DNA of 64,000 nucleotides from Phialocephala subalpina. Taxonomy: Eukaryota > Ascomycota > Leotiomycetes > Helotiales > Mollisiaceae. Location of the stretch: contig FJOG01000021.1 in assembly GCA_900073065.1 (NCBI GenBank), forward strand, positions 538,985 through 602,984, given 5' to 3'. How positions within the stretch are numbered: the first letter of the stretch is position 1; each line of letters begins with the position of its first letter. Below are positions 34,659 to 44,096 of the stretch, one piece after another. Position numbers and translations under genes: made by a program. Below the pieces are notes generated by a model that saw nothing but the letters and a program-made list of their open reading frames with translations, had not been told where the DNA came from and made no database searches.

Positions 34659-34665
34659 TATATAT
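34659..34665 (+). promoter_or_regulatory. TATA-like box of the RTA1-like gene
   Basis: A TATATAT sequence lies about 95 bp upstream of the ATG at 34760, a usual distance for a fungal core promoter. No other element is recognised between the gap and the start codon. Confidence 0.4.
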
Positions 34666-34759
34666 CGAGCTGCAATTTCGAAGAAATGAGAGAAACAGCA
34701 GAGAAACTTCCCCCAACAACTTGGATATACACTCGGTACTTGAAGCAAAGAAAGCAATA

Positions 34760-35746
34760 ATGGCCAACGACTCGAACAACAACTCTGACTCCATCTGGCT
34801 TTACAACCCCAACTTCGCACTCTCGATAGTGTTCGCTCTCTTGTATCTCATCCCAACTACAATCCAGTTCTGGCAGACGTTCTTCAAGTACAAGTCTTGG
34901 TACTTCGTGGTCGTGTTCGTGGGTGCTTGTCTTGAGGTTGCTGGATATGTCGTTCGTGCTGTGTCGGTCAAGAATCTGTCTTCCATCGTAAGTATCCGCA
35001 CCACTATCTCGATCTAGAATCCGCTGTAAATAGGCGTGTGCTGATGAGCATGTTGTAGCCTCCATATGCAGTTCAATCCAGCTTCATCATCATCGCTCCC
35101 CTCTTCATCGGCGCAGGCAATTACCTCCTCATCTCTCGCCTCTGCCTGAAAGTCCTCCCTTCCGAAATCACTCATATCCACCGCATCCCAGTCCGGATTC
35201 TTACCAGAATCTTCGTCCTCTGCGATATCGTGTCTTTCCTGATTCAGGTATCTGGCACTGGTATCGCAAGCTCGCAGAACTGGGACGGACAGACGCTGAA
35301 GATTGGAGAGGATATCTTGATTGCGGGATTGGCCATCCAGGTTGCGACTTTTGGGTTCTTTTTGGCAATTGTGGGTAGGTTTCATTTGTTGACTAGGGCG
35401 GGAGGTGTGAGGAATGATGCAGGTGAGGGGTGGAGGTTGGTGTTGAAGGCGGTGTATATCTCGTCGATCTTGATCATCGTGAGTATTTTATCTCCAAAAA
35501 CGCAGTACCTCAGCTGATGTTGATGAACAGATTCGTTCGATCTATCGTCTGATCGAGTTCGCACTCGGTATCTTCGGGTATCCGTTCACGCATGAGTGGA
35601 TGTTCTATGTCTTCGAGTCGGTACCGATGTTACCTGCGATATCTATCTTCTGTCTTTGGCATCCTGCTGAGTATTTCGGTGGCGGGAGGAAGGGAGACAA
35701 GGTCGCAGATATTCCTCTCGACAGTACTGACACGACTATGGTGTAA
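34760..35746 (+). CDS. RTA1-like seven-transmembrane protein
   Basis: Three exons, 34760-34987, 35059-35478 and 35531-35746, give 287 residues; all introns are phase 0. Seven hydrophobic segments are visible from residue about 18 to 250. Family marks are YNPNFALSIVFALLYLI at the N-terminus, the GACLEVAGYVVR helix, APLFIGAGNYLLISRL, and a late IRSIYRLIEFALG followed by an HEWMFYVFES block. The RTA1 family includes yeast Rta1 (resistance to aminocholestane), Rsb1 (sphingoid base efflux regulator) and Pug1; fungal members are plasma-membrane proteins tied to lipid or toxicant tolerance. The exact function is unknown. It is convergent with a Zn2Cys6 gene, with about 175 bp between stop codons. 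Confidence 0.9.
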
Positions 35747-35921
35747 GGTTAGGATGATAAACTCAGAGCTGTGCCTCTTGACGGGCACTATGTTCGATGG
35801 AGTTGGATGAGCATGTGCTAGTAGATCGCGAAGGGCGGGGGGTTATCCTAGAGTTGTTCTTTGGAAATCTAGATTGTTGCGTTTTCCGTAGATAGTTTGT
35901 CAGACGAAAACTGTTTTGAGA

Positions 35922-37681
35922 TCAAATCATCGGCCTTTGACTCGATGAACGTTTCAAATTCCATCCTAGCACAACATCTTTGCTCAGTCCTTCCTTCTTC
36001 CTCAAGATCGAGATCCTCGGTATAGTCACATGAACGCCAGTCAACTCCTCAAGCACAGCGTCAGCCACTGCCGTAGGCCAATCGACGTAATGTTTCATGT
36101 GTGCCGGAAGGCTCTCATTTATTCTGGCAACCCAATCAAGGTTCATTCTACAAGGTGTTGTCTTTGTCCTGCCAGCCCACTCTCGGTCCAGGATGGGCAG
36201 CATCATTAGTTGTATCGCGAAGAAATGTGCAATAAGGATTCGGGAGATAGTATTTGTTGGATCTGAGAAGTCTGTAAAAGCTTGATTGTCGAGTAAGTTG
36301 ATGCTTTGATAGATCTTGATGAACTTGAAATAACCTGCGTCAAAGTTCAGCATGGGCTCTAGGATGAATTATGACGGTTTGTATTACCTTGCAGCGACGA
36401 TGTCCTGAGAGCAGCGATTGTTTCGATTATGCGTTCGTGGAACGTGAAGTGTACAGGTAGCTCGAATATCGGCGGCAGCGCACTCAATGACCTTTCCGCG
36501 CCGTCTAGCAATTCCGAGTTAATGACGGGCAGATTTGCCAATCTTTTCTCCATGAATTCGAAATGGTCTTGCGCTGTGAGGAAGAATGCCATTGGCAACT
36601 TCTCGTCTCGGAGCTGATTACTAACAAGAGAACAGCCACGAACAAACTGGAAGAACTCTGGTATACCATCTTTCATATAAGAGGACTGAAAGGTAAGTAG
36701 ATAGCATGCAGCCAAGAGGGCATCTCCATCGCTGCCTGCTCGATTTTTCTGGGTCAACGCTTCACTAGATCCTTGAATGGCTCGTACTCGGTGGTGTAAG
36801 GCTACCGAGCTGAGGTCATCACCAGTGATAAGCTCCAAGTGGGATGCTGCAGCCCCTAGAATGGCATGCATTAGATATTGGTTCTGTCGATCGTGTCAGC
36901 AGTGAGCAGTAAATGAAGAGAAGATAACCCACGTGATGTGCAATTAGTGGCACTTGAGACAACCATGCAGAGTCGTTTCCAACTGGCAAATGAGGATATG
37001 CATCAAGAAGATAGTGATGGAAAAGCCGCATGTCAGTCAGAGTGAAGACGGTCGGTGTGCTTTGAAGGTTGACTGAAGTGACTGGATTCGGCGAGTAGAG
37101 GAAAGAGGATCTCAAAGCAGAGAGAGTCTTCGGAGCCGGATACTCACACTTGAGCTTCTTCCGGGAACAATTGTGGCATGCCGGCTGGTTTTCTTGACAC
37201 TACATCCAGTTAGACATGCTGCCTGTGTCACGTGTAAGTGTAGGCAAACCTTAATTTTTCGTTTCTTGCAGTTGAAGCATCCTCCTCGAGACTTCTTATG
37301 GCCTTTTCTGGGTCTATGCTCGGGATAGACCTCACTCGATGGGGTGTCAGCGCAATGAGAAGCTCCTTCTGCTTCACGTACAGATGCTCCCAAAGCAAAC
37401 GCAGCTGTCGTGAACGCGTTCCTAATCGAGTTGGACTCTACTCCCGCAAATGTCTCAAACTCATCTTCTGGAGGGGTAGTCGATGATTCATCAGAGGACT
37501 TCGACATCAAGTTACTCCGGAGTAACTCTGGAGGGGAGTCTTCATCGCTGCCAGGGGTTGGCCAACTACCATCGAACGCCGCCATGTTCAGCGACTTGTC
37601 GACATTTGCACATCCGCCGTTCTGTGCTCTCCGAAACTCATCTCGAAGCTTTCGATACTCGATGAGATAGTCATCACTCAT
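35922..37681 (-). CDS. Zn2Cys6 transcription factor with internal zinc cluster
   Basis: Four exons, 37250-37681, 36933-37199, 36388-36883 and 35922-36358, give 543 residues, all in phase. The zinc cluster is not at the very start: Cys135, Cys138, Cys145, Cys152, Cys155 and Cys162 follow about 130 residues of acidic, Ser/Pro-rich sequence, and the first intron splits the cluster between its second and third cysteines. A basic HRPRKGHKKSRGG precedes it. The rest is the helical regulatory region seen in many fungal regulators (MRLFHHYLLDAYPHL, then QYLMHAILGAAASHLELI), related to the Fungal_trans_2 / sterol-uptake-regulator-like group. ATG 37681 is the first in-frame ATG. Targets are unknown; the convergent RTA1-like gene is the nearest candidate. 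Confidence 0.85.
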
Positions 37682-38325
37682 GTTGTGGTGGCTATGCCAA
37701 ACTCGAGGAAAGATGCAGAGGTTCGGATGCAAGCACGGGGATAAATTTGGCCGACCCGCCAAGATCTATTTTAGGCGCTGTCACGTGAGACCGCCTTAAG
37801 GCAAAGGTCCTAGTTTGTTCTTTGGCTAGGGTATTGAGCCTCAATTACGTGAAGCCTCTTGATTCTGAAGCCAATATCTGCTCAAGGTCTCTCAAGTGGG
37901 GTGCTAATACTTCAGAAAAGGGGCGGAATAGAGGTCACGCCAAGGCCTAGTGGCAGTCGCTTGAAGAGGACTTCGGACCGCAGACAAAGCCATCCTTACA
38001 TACCATTCTGATATGGAGTCGAAAATCAACGTCGAATTCTCTGTTGCTGAGGTCATTGATCAACCAGCTAAATTCCACAACGGACAAGAACAGAGTCGGA
38101 GAAATTACCCCAGCAAGCTGACATAGTGGGGCTGATATCGCAACTTTTGAGAGCCGTTCCGACCGACATTCAGGGGTCATACGGGAGTAAACTTAACGAC
38201 CGTTCCTCTGCAACGTCTTCTTTCAACTCTGGTGTCCAACTTCCTCGTTTTCTTTCTGGTTTGTATCCTTGGTGAAGCAAGTGCCTTCAAGGAATCATAG
38301 GCGACAGTCATCTCACGCCTAAGCC
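37682..38325. other. Divergent intergenic region
   Basis: This 640-bp stretch separates the 5' ends of the Zn2Cys6 gene (minus) and the alpha/beta hydrolase gene (plus), so it is a shared promoter region. I see no coding or repeat feature in it. Confidence 0.5.
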
Positions 38326-39584
38326 ATGGCGAGCATTCTGGATTCTGTATCTCGCGTCATCCACCAGCACCCCGCATCAACGAATCCCTCGTTTCTCGTC
38401 GGTATCACTGTTTTAACCACACTTGCTGCAATCACTGTTTCGCGCTTCGTATTCCGAGAGGAGAAGGTGAAAATTATTAAAGGCCCAGCAACTACACTGC
38501 TTCCCAAGCTTACCGATGCCGAAAAAGCTTTGTTGCCGTACCCTCCGGACGCGTTGCCTGGTGCACGGGATGTCGAAAGTCCTGTATGCTTTCAAACTTC
38601 TTTTTGAGGTACAATTTACTGATGTACTTGCAGTATGGAACAACAAGAGTCTACGAGTGGGGCCCAGAGGATGGAAGAAAGGTCCTCCTCATCCACGGAA
38701 TCACCCCACCAAGTCTAGCACTAGGTGCCATAGCCCGTGGTCTCGCTGAGAAAGGATGTCGCGTAATGCTCTTCGATGGCTGGGGAAGAGGATATAGCGA
38801 TTCACCCGCCGACCTCCCACACGACGAACGCCTCTACGCGTCCCAGATTCTCATCGCTATCACTTCATCCCCGCTCTCATGGACGGGAGGACCAGACGGC
38901 GGCTTCAGTCTCATCGGGTATTCCCTTGGTGGCGGAATCTCTATGACTTTCACTAGCTACTTCCCAGATATGGTGAAGTCCCTAGTTTTGTTGTGTCCAA
39001 CGAGTCTCATCCGAGACAGCCGAATAGGAGCACAGAAGTACATGAGACAGGTCTTCGAGATAGTCCCAGAGAGCTGGCTGATCCCGCTTCTCAAGAAGAG
39101 ACTACAGACTCCTTTGTTCCCAGGAGAGGACGGGAAGGATGCCGCCACAGAAGAGGCCGCTGCGTAAGTCCATCCTGCTGCTTTAAAACTCCTGATAATC
39201 ACGTGCTAACCACTCCCCAGCCCACCAAAACTCGCCATCGCCTCCCTAAAATACCCTCACATCTCCGCCCTCTCCGCCGTGCACTGGGGCGTCCACACCC
39301 ACCATGGCTTTATTCGCTCCTTTATCTCCAACGCTCTCTACGCACCTGGTGCAAACCAACACGCAGCATGGAAACGACTCGGGGCTCAGAAACGAACTAT
39401 CTTGATCGTTACAGCGACTCAAGATCCGATTATTGTTCCAGAGGAGCTGAAGCCGGATGTGGAGGAGTTGTTGGAGGGGATGGAGGCGAAGGTTGAGTGG
39501 AGGAGTGTGGTTGGGGCGCATAATATTTGTGATACGGCGCCGGAGGAGATTGTGGGGCATATTTGCGAGGTTTGGGGGATTTGA
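38326..39584 (+). CDS. Membrane-anchored alpha/beta hydrolase
   Basis: Three exons, 38326-38583, 38634-39163 and 39221-39584, give 383 residues, in phase. A hydrophobic stretch at about residues 22-42 should anchor the protein, with the catalytic domain after it. The alpha/beta hydrolase core shows LLIHG (oxyanion loop, about 105-108), DGWGRGYSDSP, the nucleophile elbow GYSLGG with Ser183, a likely acid Asp331 in TATQDP, and His363 in VVGAHN. Together these form a complete catalytic triad. The family includes esterases, lipases and peptidases; the substrate cannot be fixed. ATG 38326 has the context GCCATGG and no in-frame ATG precedes it closely. It shares a divergent promoter with the second Zn2Cys6 gene. 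Confidence 0.87.
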
Positions 39585-40704
39585 GATGGGTAAACGGTAT
39601 GTATTTTTAAGGCGGGGTGAGTTTCATTGACTGAGCAGAGCGATGTTTGAGGAGTATTCTAATTTGCTCCTCTTTGGTATGGTCATTAAGCAAGGAGAGT
39701 TCTGCAAGTTCGATACCTCATCATTTTCTTATTCACCGTTGAACGCGTTTCACTTAGCACATTAGAAGTTTGTTTTGACAGCGAAGTTTTCTTCATTATT
39801 CTTACTTGCATTCATCTTACATATTTCTCATTGGCTCATCCATCTCTCATCTCTTCTTAAAAACCTGCAAAGTTCTCGTCCTCAGCAAGTGCACCGTCAT
39901 CGAAGGCCATGTCAATGCAATCTATGCTGCAAAGGAAGTGGTTGGCCGTCTCCACAATAGGAATTGTGCTGCACCATGTCATGTCCCGAAGGGCTGTACG
40001 GCAGGCGGTGGTGGTTGCGACGAGCTTGAAGTGGGTGCATTCTCAGACTTTCTTTTTCTCAGTGACACATATTTGGGGGTGTGTTTGGTTGGTTGGGCTT
40101 GAATGTGAGATTTGTTGGCTTGAGATCTGAGGCAGTAGGTTTAGAGCTGGAGTGTTTGAAGCTGTTTGAAGTGGTTGATGAGTGAGAACTAGGAGATGAG
40201 ACGCGAGGTGTGAAAGAGGCAGTTCAATGGACGCGTTGTTCTAGTTGCTGTTTCACATAATTATTCGCCTGAGCTGCGGAGGAGCGCAATGCGGCTTTGT
40301 GTCTATAAGAAAGGATTTGCTTGCAGTGGACGGCTTGTTAAAGTTGTCTTGCCATCGCACTTGTTGAGTGTCGGTGCATTATTGAATGTTTAATGGGACA
40401 AGCAATTTCAAACAATGGCCATTGCAGCGTTGATGAGCTCTCTTTATCTACCGTAACATTCTGCTACATTTTTCGACGATTGAAGAGCAAGGATTTGCAA
40501 AAGCTTTGTTTTGAACAGCGCCATTGTTAAGAACAACCCGATGCAAAAAGTATATGACGATTCGCCGAGTCAGTCTGTGATTTTTCTCGGCATCTTTAGC
40601 AAAAACTCCAACCTACTCTACCACAAACAAATACCCAAACTTTTGAACCCAAGAAATTAATCTCAAGCTCCCCAACTCGAACCACCCCAAAACCAAACGA
40701 AAGC
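39585..40704. other. Intergenic, nothing recognised
   Basis: Short open frames in this stretch have no protein character and there is no repeat I can define. The right end holds the promoter and CA-rich leader of the lysine-rich gene. Confidence 0.45.
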
Positions 40705-41040
40705 ATGTCTTTCAACGCCGAACCCCTCTTTTACACCTTCCAAGACGCATCAACCTTCGACCGCCGTCCCGCCTACGTCCCGGAACCTAAATTTAAGCTC
40801 AAGTCTGCAAAGGAACTTGACAAAGCAGACGCTTTGCGCGAGGCGAGAGCTGAGTTGCGAAAGCAAAAGATGGAAGAGGAGAAGGAGAATGGATACAGTG
40901 GGCCGAAAAAGACAAAGAAGCAGAAGAAACACGCGGAGAAGGCGGCGAAGAAGTTGGAGAAGAAGAAAGGTAAGAAAAAGCCGAAGAAAGTTGAGAAGTC
41001 CGAAGAGGACAAAGAAGAGGAGATTGATGATGATGAGTGA
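40705..41040 (+). CDS. Small lysine/glutamate-rich hypothetical protein
   Basis: A single exon of 111 codons. The first 40 residues are mixed (MSFNAEPLFYTFQDASTF, then RPAYVPEPKF), and the rest is a highly charged Lys/Glu helix with repeated KK motifs ending in an acidic DDDE tail. The leader upstream is CA-rich and the start context is GCATG. Such small basic proteins are often nucleolar or ribosome-associated, but I do not recognise a family and infer nothing further. The biased composition makes opposite-strand open frames here artefacts. Confidence 0.6.
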   Translation: MSFNAEPLFYTFQDASTFDRRPAYVPEPKFKLKSAKELDKADALREARAELRKQKMEEEKENGYSGPKKTKKQKKHAEKAAKKLEKKKGKKKPKKVEKSEEDKEEEIDDDE

Positions 41041-41597
41041 ATACATTCTTGGTCCTGAATCTAGTCCTCTTGAACTCCTTGATATCAAGAGAAAGAACGT
41101 AGAATGAAAAGATTTGCTACGCGAAAAACCCATCACTGATCACAGCCAATCGCAATGTTCAGGTGCGATGGCCGCCGAATTCAGCGGGTTTAGTCGCTGA
41201 TTTATGCGACGATGGCCCAAATCAAGGGATTTATAAATGAGCACAAGTGAGCTCGTTCGTTCGCTAATGCCGATCTCCCGACACCGCGAGTCCCTACAAT
41301 AGCCGCGGATTCTAACAACACCAAAATTTTATCCATCTTGAAAAGTCTTAGAAAAATTCTGAAAATTAGTATATTGATTGAAACGATAAACCCAATAATG
41401 AATATTGAATTTTTAACCTAATCTGATTGTGTTATAGTTAGTAAATTCATTCCTTAGCGGATGGTAATTGGGCACGGCTAGTTGGTGAACCCTTTTTTTA
41501 TGATTCCAACAACACAACATTACGATCAAATGCAGGCCTTCAACAATCCAGCCCACAAATCAGCAAACGGCCCTGAGAAGAAAACCAGGCTGGAAGC
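41041..41597. other. Intergenic, nothing recognised
   Basis: Between the Lys-rich gene and the J-domain gene. There is an A/T-rich stretch at about 41320-41450; no RNA gene or reading frame is supported. Confidence 0.45.
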
Positions 41598-42966
41598 ATG
41601 GCACCTACCGCTGTAATTCACGACTACTATGCAATTCTAGAAGTGGAGCAAACCGCTACTCTAGGCGAAATCATCAAATCATACAAACGATTAGCTCTTC
41701 TCCGTCATCCGGATAGAAACACAACGCACAATACTACAGGTGCATTCCAACTTGTTTGTAGAATCTCCTTTACCGCTATCTCGAGCCTTCAATCGTGGGA
41801 TCCTAGATATTTTGCTGATATAATTCTGGGCGTTGCAGCTAAGCGCGGCGTATGAAACGTTAAAAGACGAAAGCAACCGGCGAAAGTACGACCTCATTTA
41901 CCCACAAATAAAAAACACTAGAACTCCATCATACCAAACTCCGCAGACGCCTCGCCCTGCACCCGGTGCCGCTACACCGAATCAAGACGACACAAAAGAA
42001 GCCACAGCCTCAATCTCAGCTATCCAAAAGGCCAAGCAAGAACGCTTCGCAAGCTGGTCTAGGACACAAAAAGTATATGAAGACTCAATATTCGAACTCA
42101 GGAGAGATATAAGAAAGCTACAGAGCGTAATCCGAGAATTCGAGGATATCGAAAAGGCCGAACGGGCTGAAGTAGCAGCTGCAAAGAGTTGGTCAACGTG
42201 GCTCCTCTCCCCTCTATATCGAAAGCGCGTCGAAACTGATGAAGAGAAGGAACAAAAGGAGAGAGACCGGTTGCAAAGATTCCATATCAAGAACTTCAAA
42301 GAAAGAGATTTGGAGAAGAAGGAGTCGGAGCTAAAAGAACACGAAAACCTTTTGAGAACCAAGCGCCAGGAGTTTGATAATGCGAATTTGAAGGATGACA
42401 TCGCTAAATCTGCGATCGAAGAGCGAATACGAGCTAAAAGAGAGCGGGAGCGGCAAGAGAAGGAGAGAGTGGAAACGCGTCGAAACTGATGAAGAGAAGG
42501 AACAAAAGGAGAGAGACCGGTTGCAAAGATTCCATATCAAGAACTTCAAAGAAAGAGATTTGGAGAAGAAGGAGTCGGAGCTAAAAGAACACGAAAACCT
42601 TTTGAGAACCAAGCGCCAGGAGTTTGATAATGCGAATTTGAAGGATGACATCGCTAAATCTGCGATCGAAGAGCGAATACGAGCTAAAAGAGAGCGGGAG
42701 CGGCAAGAGAAGGAGAGAGTGGAAAAGCGGGAAGCCCAAGTCTTTTCTCCGATTTCAACACGAATTCCCCTTCGAGTTCAACAACCAGATCAGCGAAGGA
42801 AACCTGCCGTCATAATGCCTGGTGGCCCAAACTAGAGGGACGTAGGGCTTGTGAAAATTGTTCAACTACTTATGGTTATTTGCTGCAGTGCCCGAATTGC
42901 AAAATGAAAGCATGCGCGAGCTGCCAGCAGACTCTACGACCACGGAGAAGGAACCAAAATAAATGA
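41598..42966 (+). CDS. J-domain (DnaJ-type) protein disrupted by a 250-bp tandem duplication
   Basis: Exon 1 (41598-41753) and exon 2 (from 41839) join in phase to give an N-terminal J domain with DYYAILEV, HPD at residues 37-39 and AAYETLKD...RRKYDLIYP, followed by a long charged coiled coil. J domains stimulate Hsp70 ATPase activity, so this is a co-chaperone. An exact 250-bp copy (42226-42475 and 42476-42725) shifts the frame and a TGA at 42487 ends the protein at 268 residues. The expected C-terminus is present downstream: a Cys-rich segment with TCRHNAWWPKLEG, then CENC, CPNC and CASC, up to a stop at 42964-42966. It lies in a third frame relative to the second repeat copy, so a further indel or an unseen intron near 42730-42790 is also needed. 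Fungal J proteins with this W-W-P zinc-finger tail are known to me. Confidence 0.72.
42226..42725. repeat. Exact 250-bp direct tandem duplication
   Basis: Positions 42226-42475 and 42476-42725 read identically, starting CGCGTCGAAACTG and ending GAGAGAGTGGAAA. The flanks show short shared bases (GAAA, GCG) at the junctions, which fits slippage or microhomology. The length is 83 codons plus one base. No divergence means it is either very recent or an assembly artefact. Confidence 0.92.
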
Positions 42967-44096
42967 TATCCGATTAATCGTATGAGCCAAATTTGGGGTT
43001 TAGTCTGGAGTTCATGATGTGTTGTCTAGTACCTCCGAGCAATATTGTCTGCTTGCGAAACGACTGAAAGGAGTCGAAACAGTGAAATTGGCCGAAGGAT
43101 TGGTGAAAGAGAATGCATGTTTTATACTATTGGTATCTATTCAATCAAGAGATGAGATGAGTAACCGACATCCTACGTGGCGAGAGTCCCTTAATAAATA
43201 GGTACATCACGAAAATCTCAACACAAATTGACATTATTGGGCTCGTAACCTCCTAATACTAAATTTCAACCATTTTTGATTTATACCTGTCTGTATATAT
43301 AAGAGAGCTTCTATAGGGGTTTATTAATCATGCTTTAATTGTGTTCAAACCTGACCTTATTGCACTATACACGTATTTTCGACACCTCAGCAGTGTTCTT
43401 ATGACTAGAATCTCTGGTAGTGTGAGCAACAAAGTAATTTACTCAGTTTATAAGCGTTTCACTTAATGTCTCACTTAAGAGGCGAGGTAGGCTTTCGTCT
43501 AGAGAAAGTGACAACCGGATCGCGGAAAACGGCTCTCGGCTATAACTGCTCTTCTACAAAGAGCCCGCTGCTTTTAGGAAAAGCATCGCCGCCTCTACAG
43601 CCCTAGTGAAGAATTTTGCGGTCAACAGTTAGCAGCCCGCAACTGTCAATCACTAGCCAAATCGGCTTCTAATATTTGGAATCTGCGTATGCCACTTTGC
43701 GCTAACGGCTACTACGTACAAATAGTTCAAGTCCCCCTGCAGCAGTCTGAGTTGATAGGAAATAAACGCAAGAGAGTTGAAAAGTACTAAACTTCGAAAC
43801 TTGGCTTCTCCGCAAGCACTCTCTCAAGAAAAGTGAGCTACAATGACCCTTAGTTATCTATGCTGTAAGTCCAATGATCCTTTGGCCTTCTCGTCACCTT
43901 TCACTACCTCTTGTGATATTGAAAATCCTCGCCCATCTGCTCTCTAGCATCGGGCCGGCGAGTCTAATCCTTTGACGCCTAGATATCGGGCGGGACTGGG
44001 ATATTCTGGTGGGACCATGACCTTGCAGTTGAAATTGTGTTGCTAACTCCAAGTTCTCGTAATGTTACGGCTACTCTTCGAGCCGGAGTAAGCTCT
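42967..44096. other. Intergenic, nothing recognised
   Basis: This gap lies between the 3' ends of the J-domain gene and the HET gene. It is A/T-rich near 43250-43480. No feature is supported. Confidence 0.45.

Noticed and set aside
40750..41136. Minus-strand open frame opposite the Lys-rich gene
   Set aside because: It is a shadow of Lys/Glu codons and reads as a Phe/Leu-rich low-complexity protein.
41982..42651. Two identical minus-strand open frames opposite the J-domain gene
   Set aside because: They are shadows of the duplicated coiled-coil sequence; the plus strand has a J domain and splice sites.
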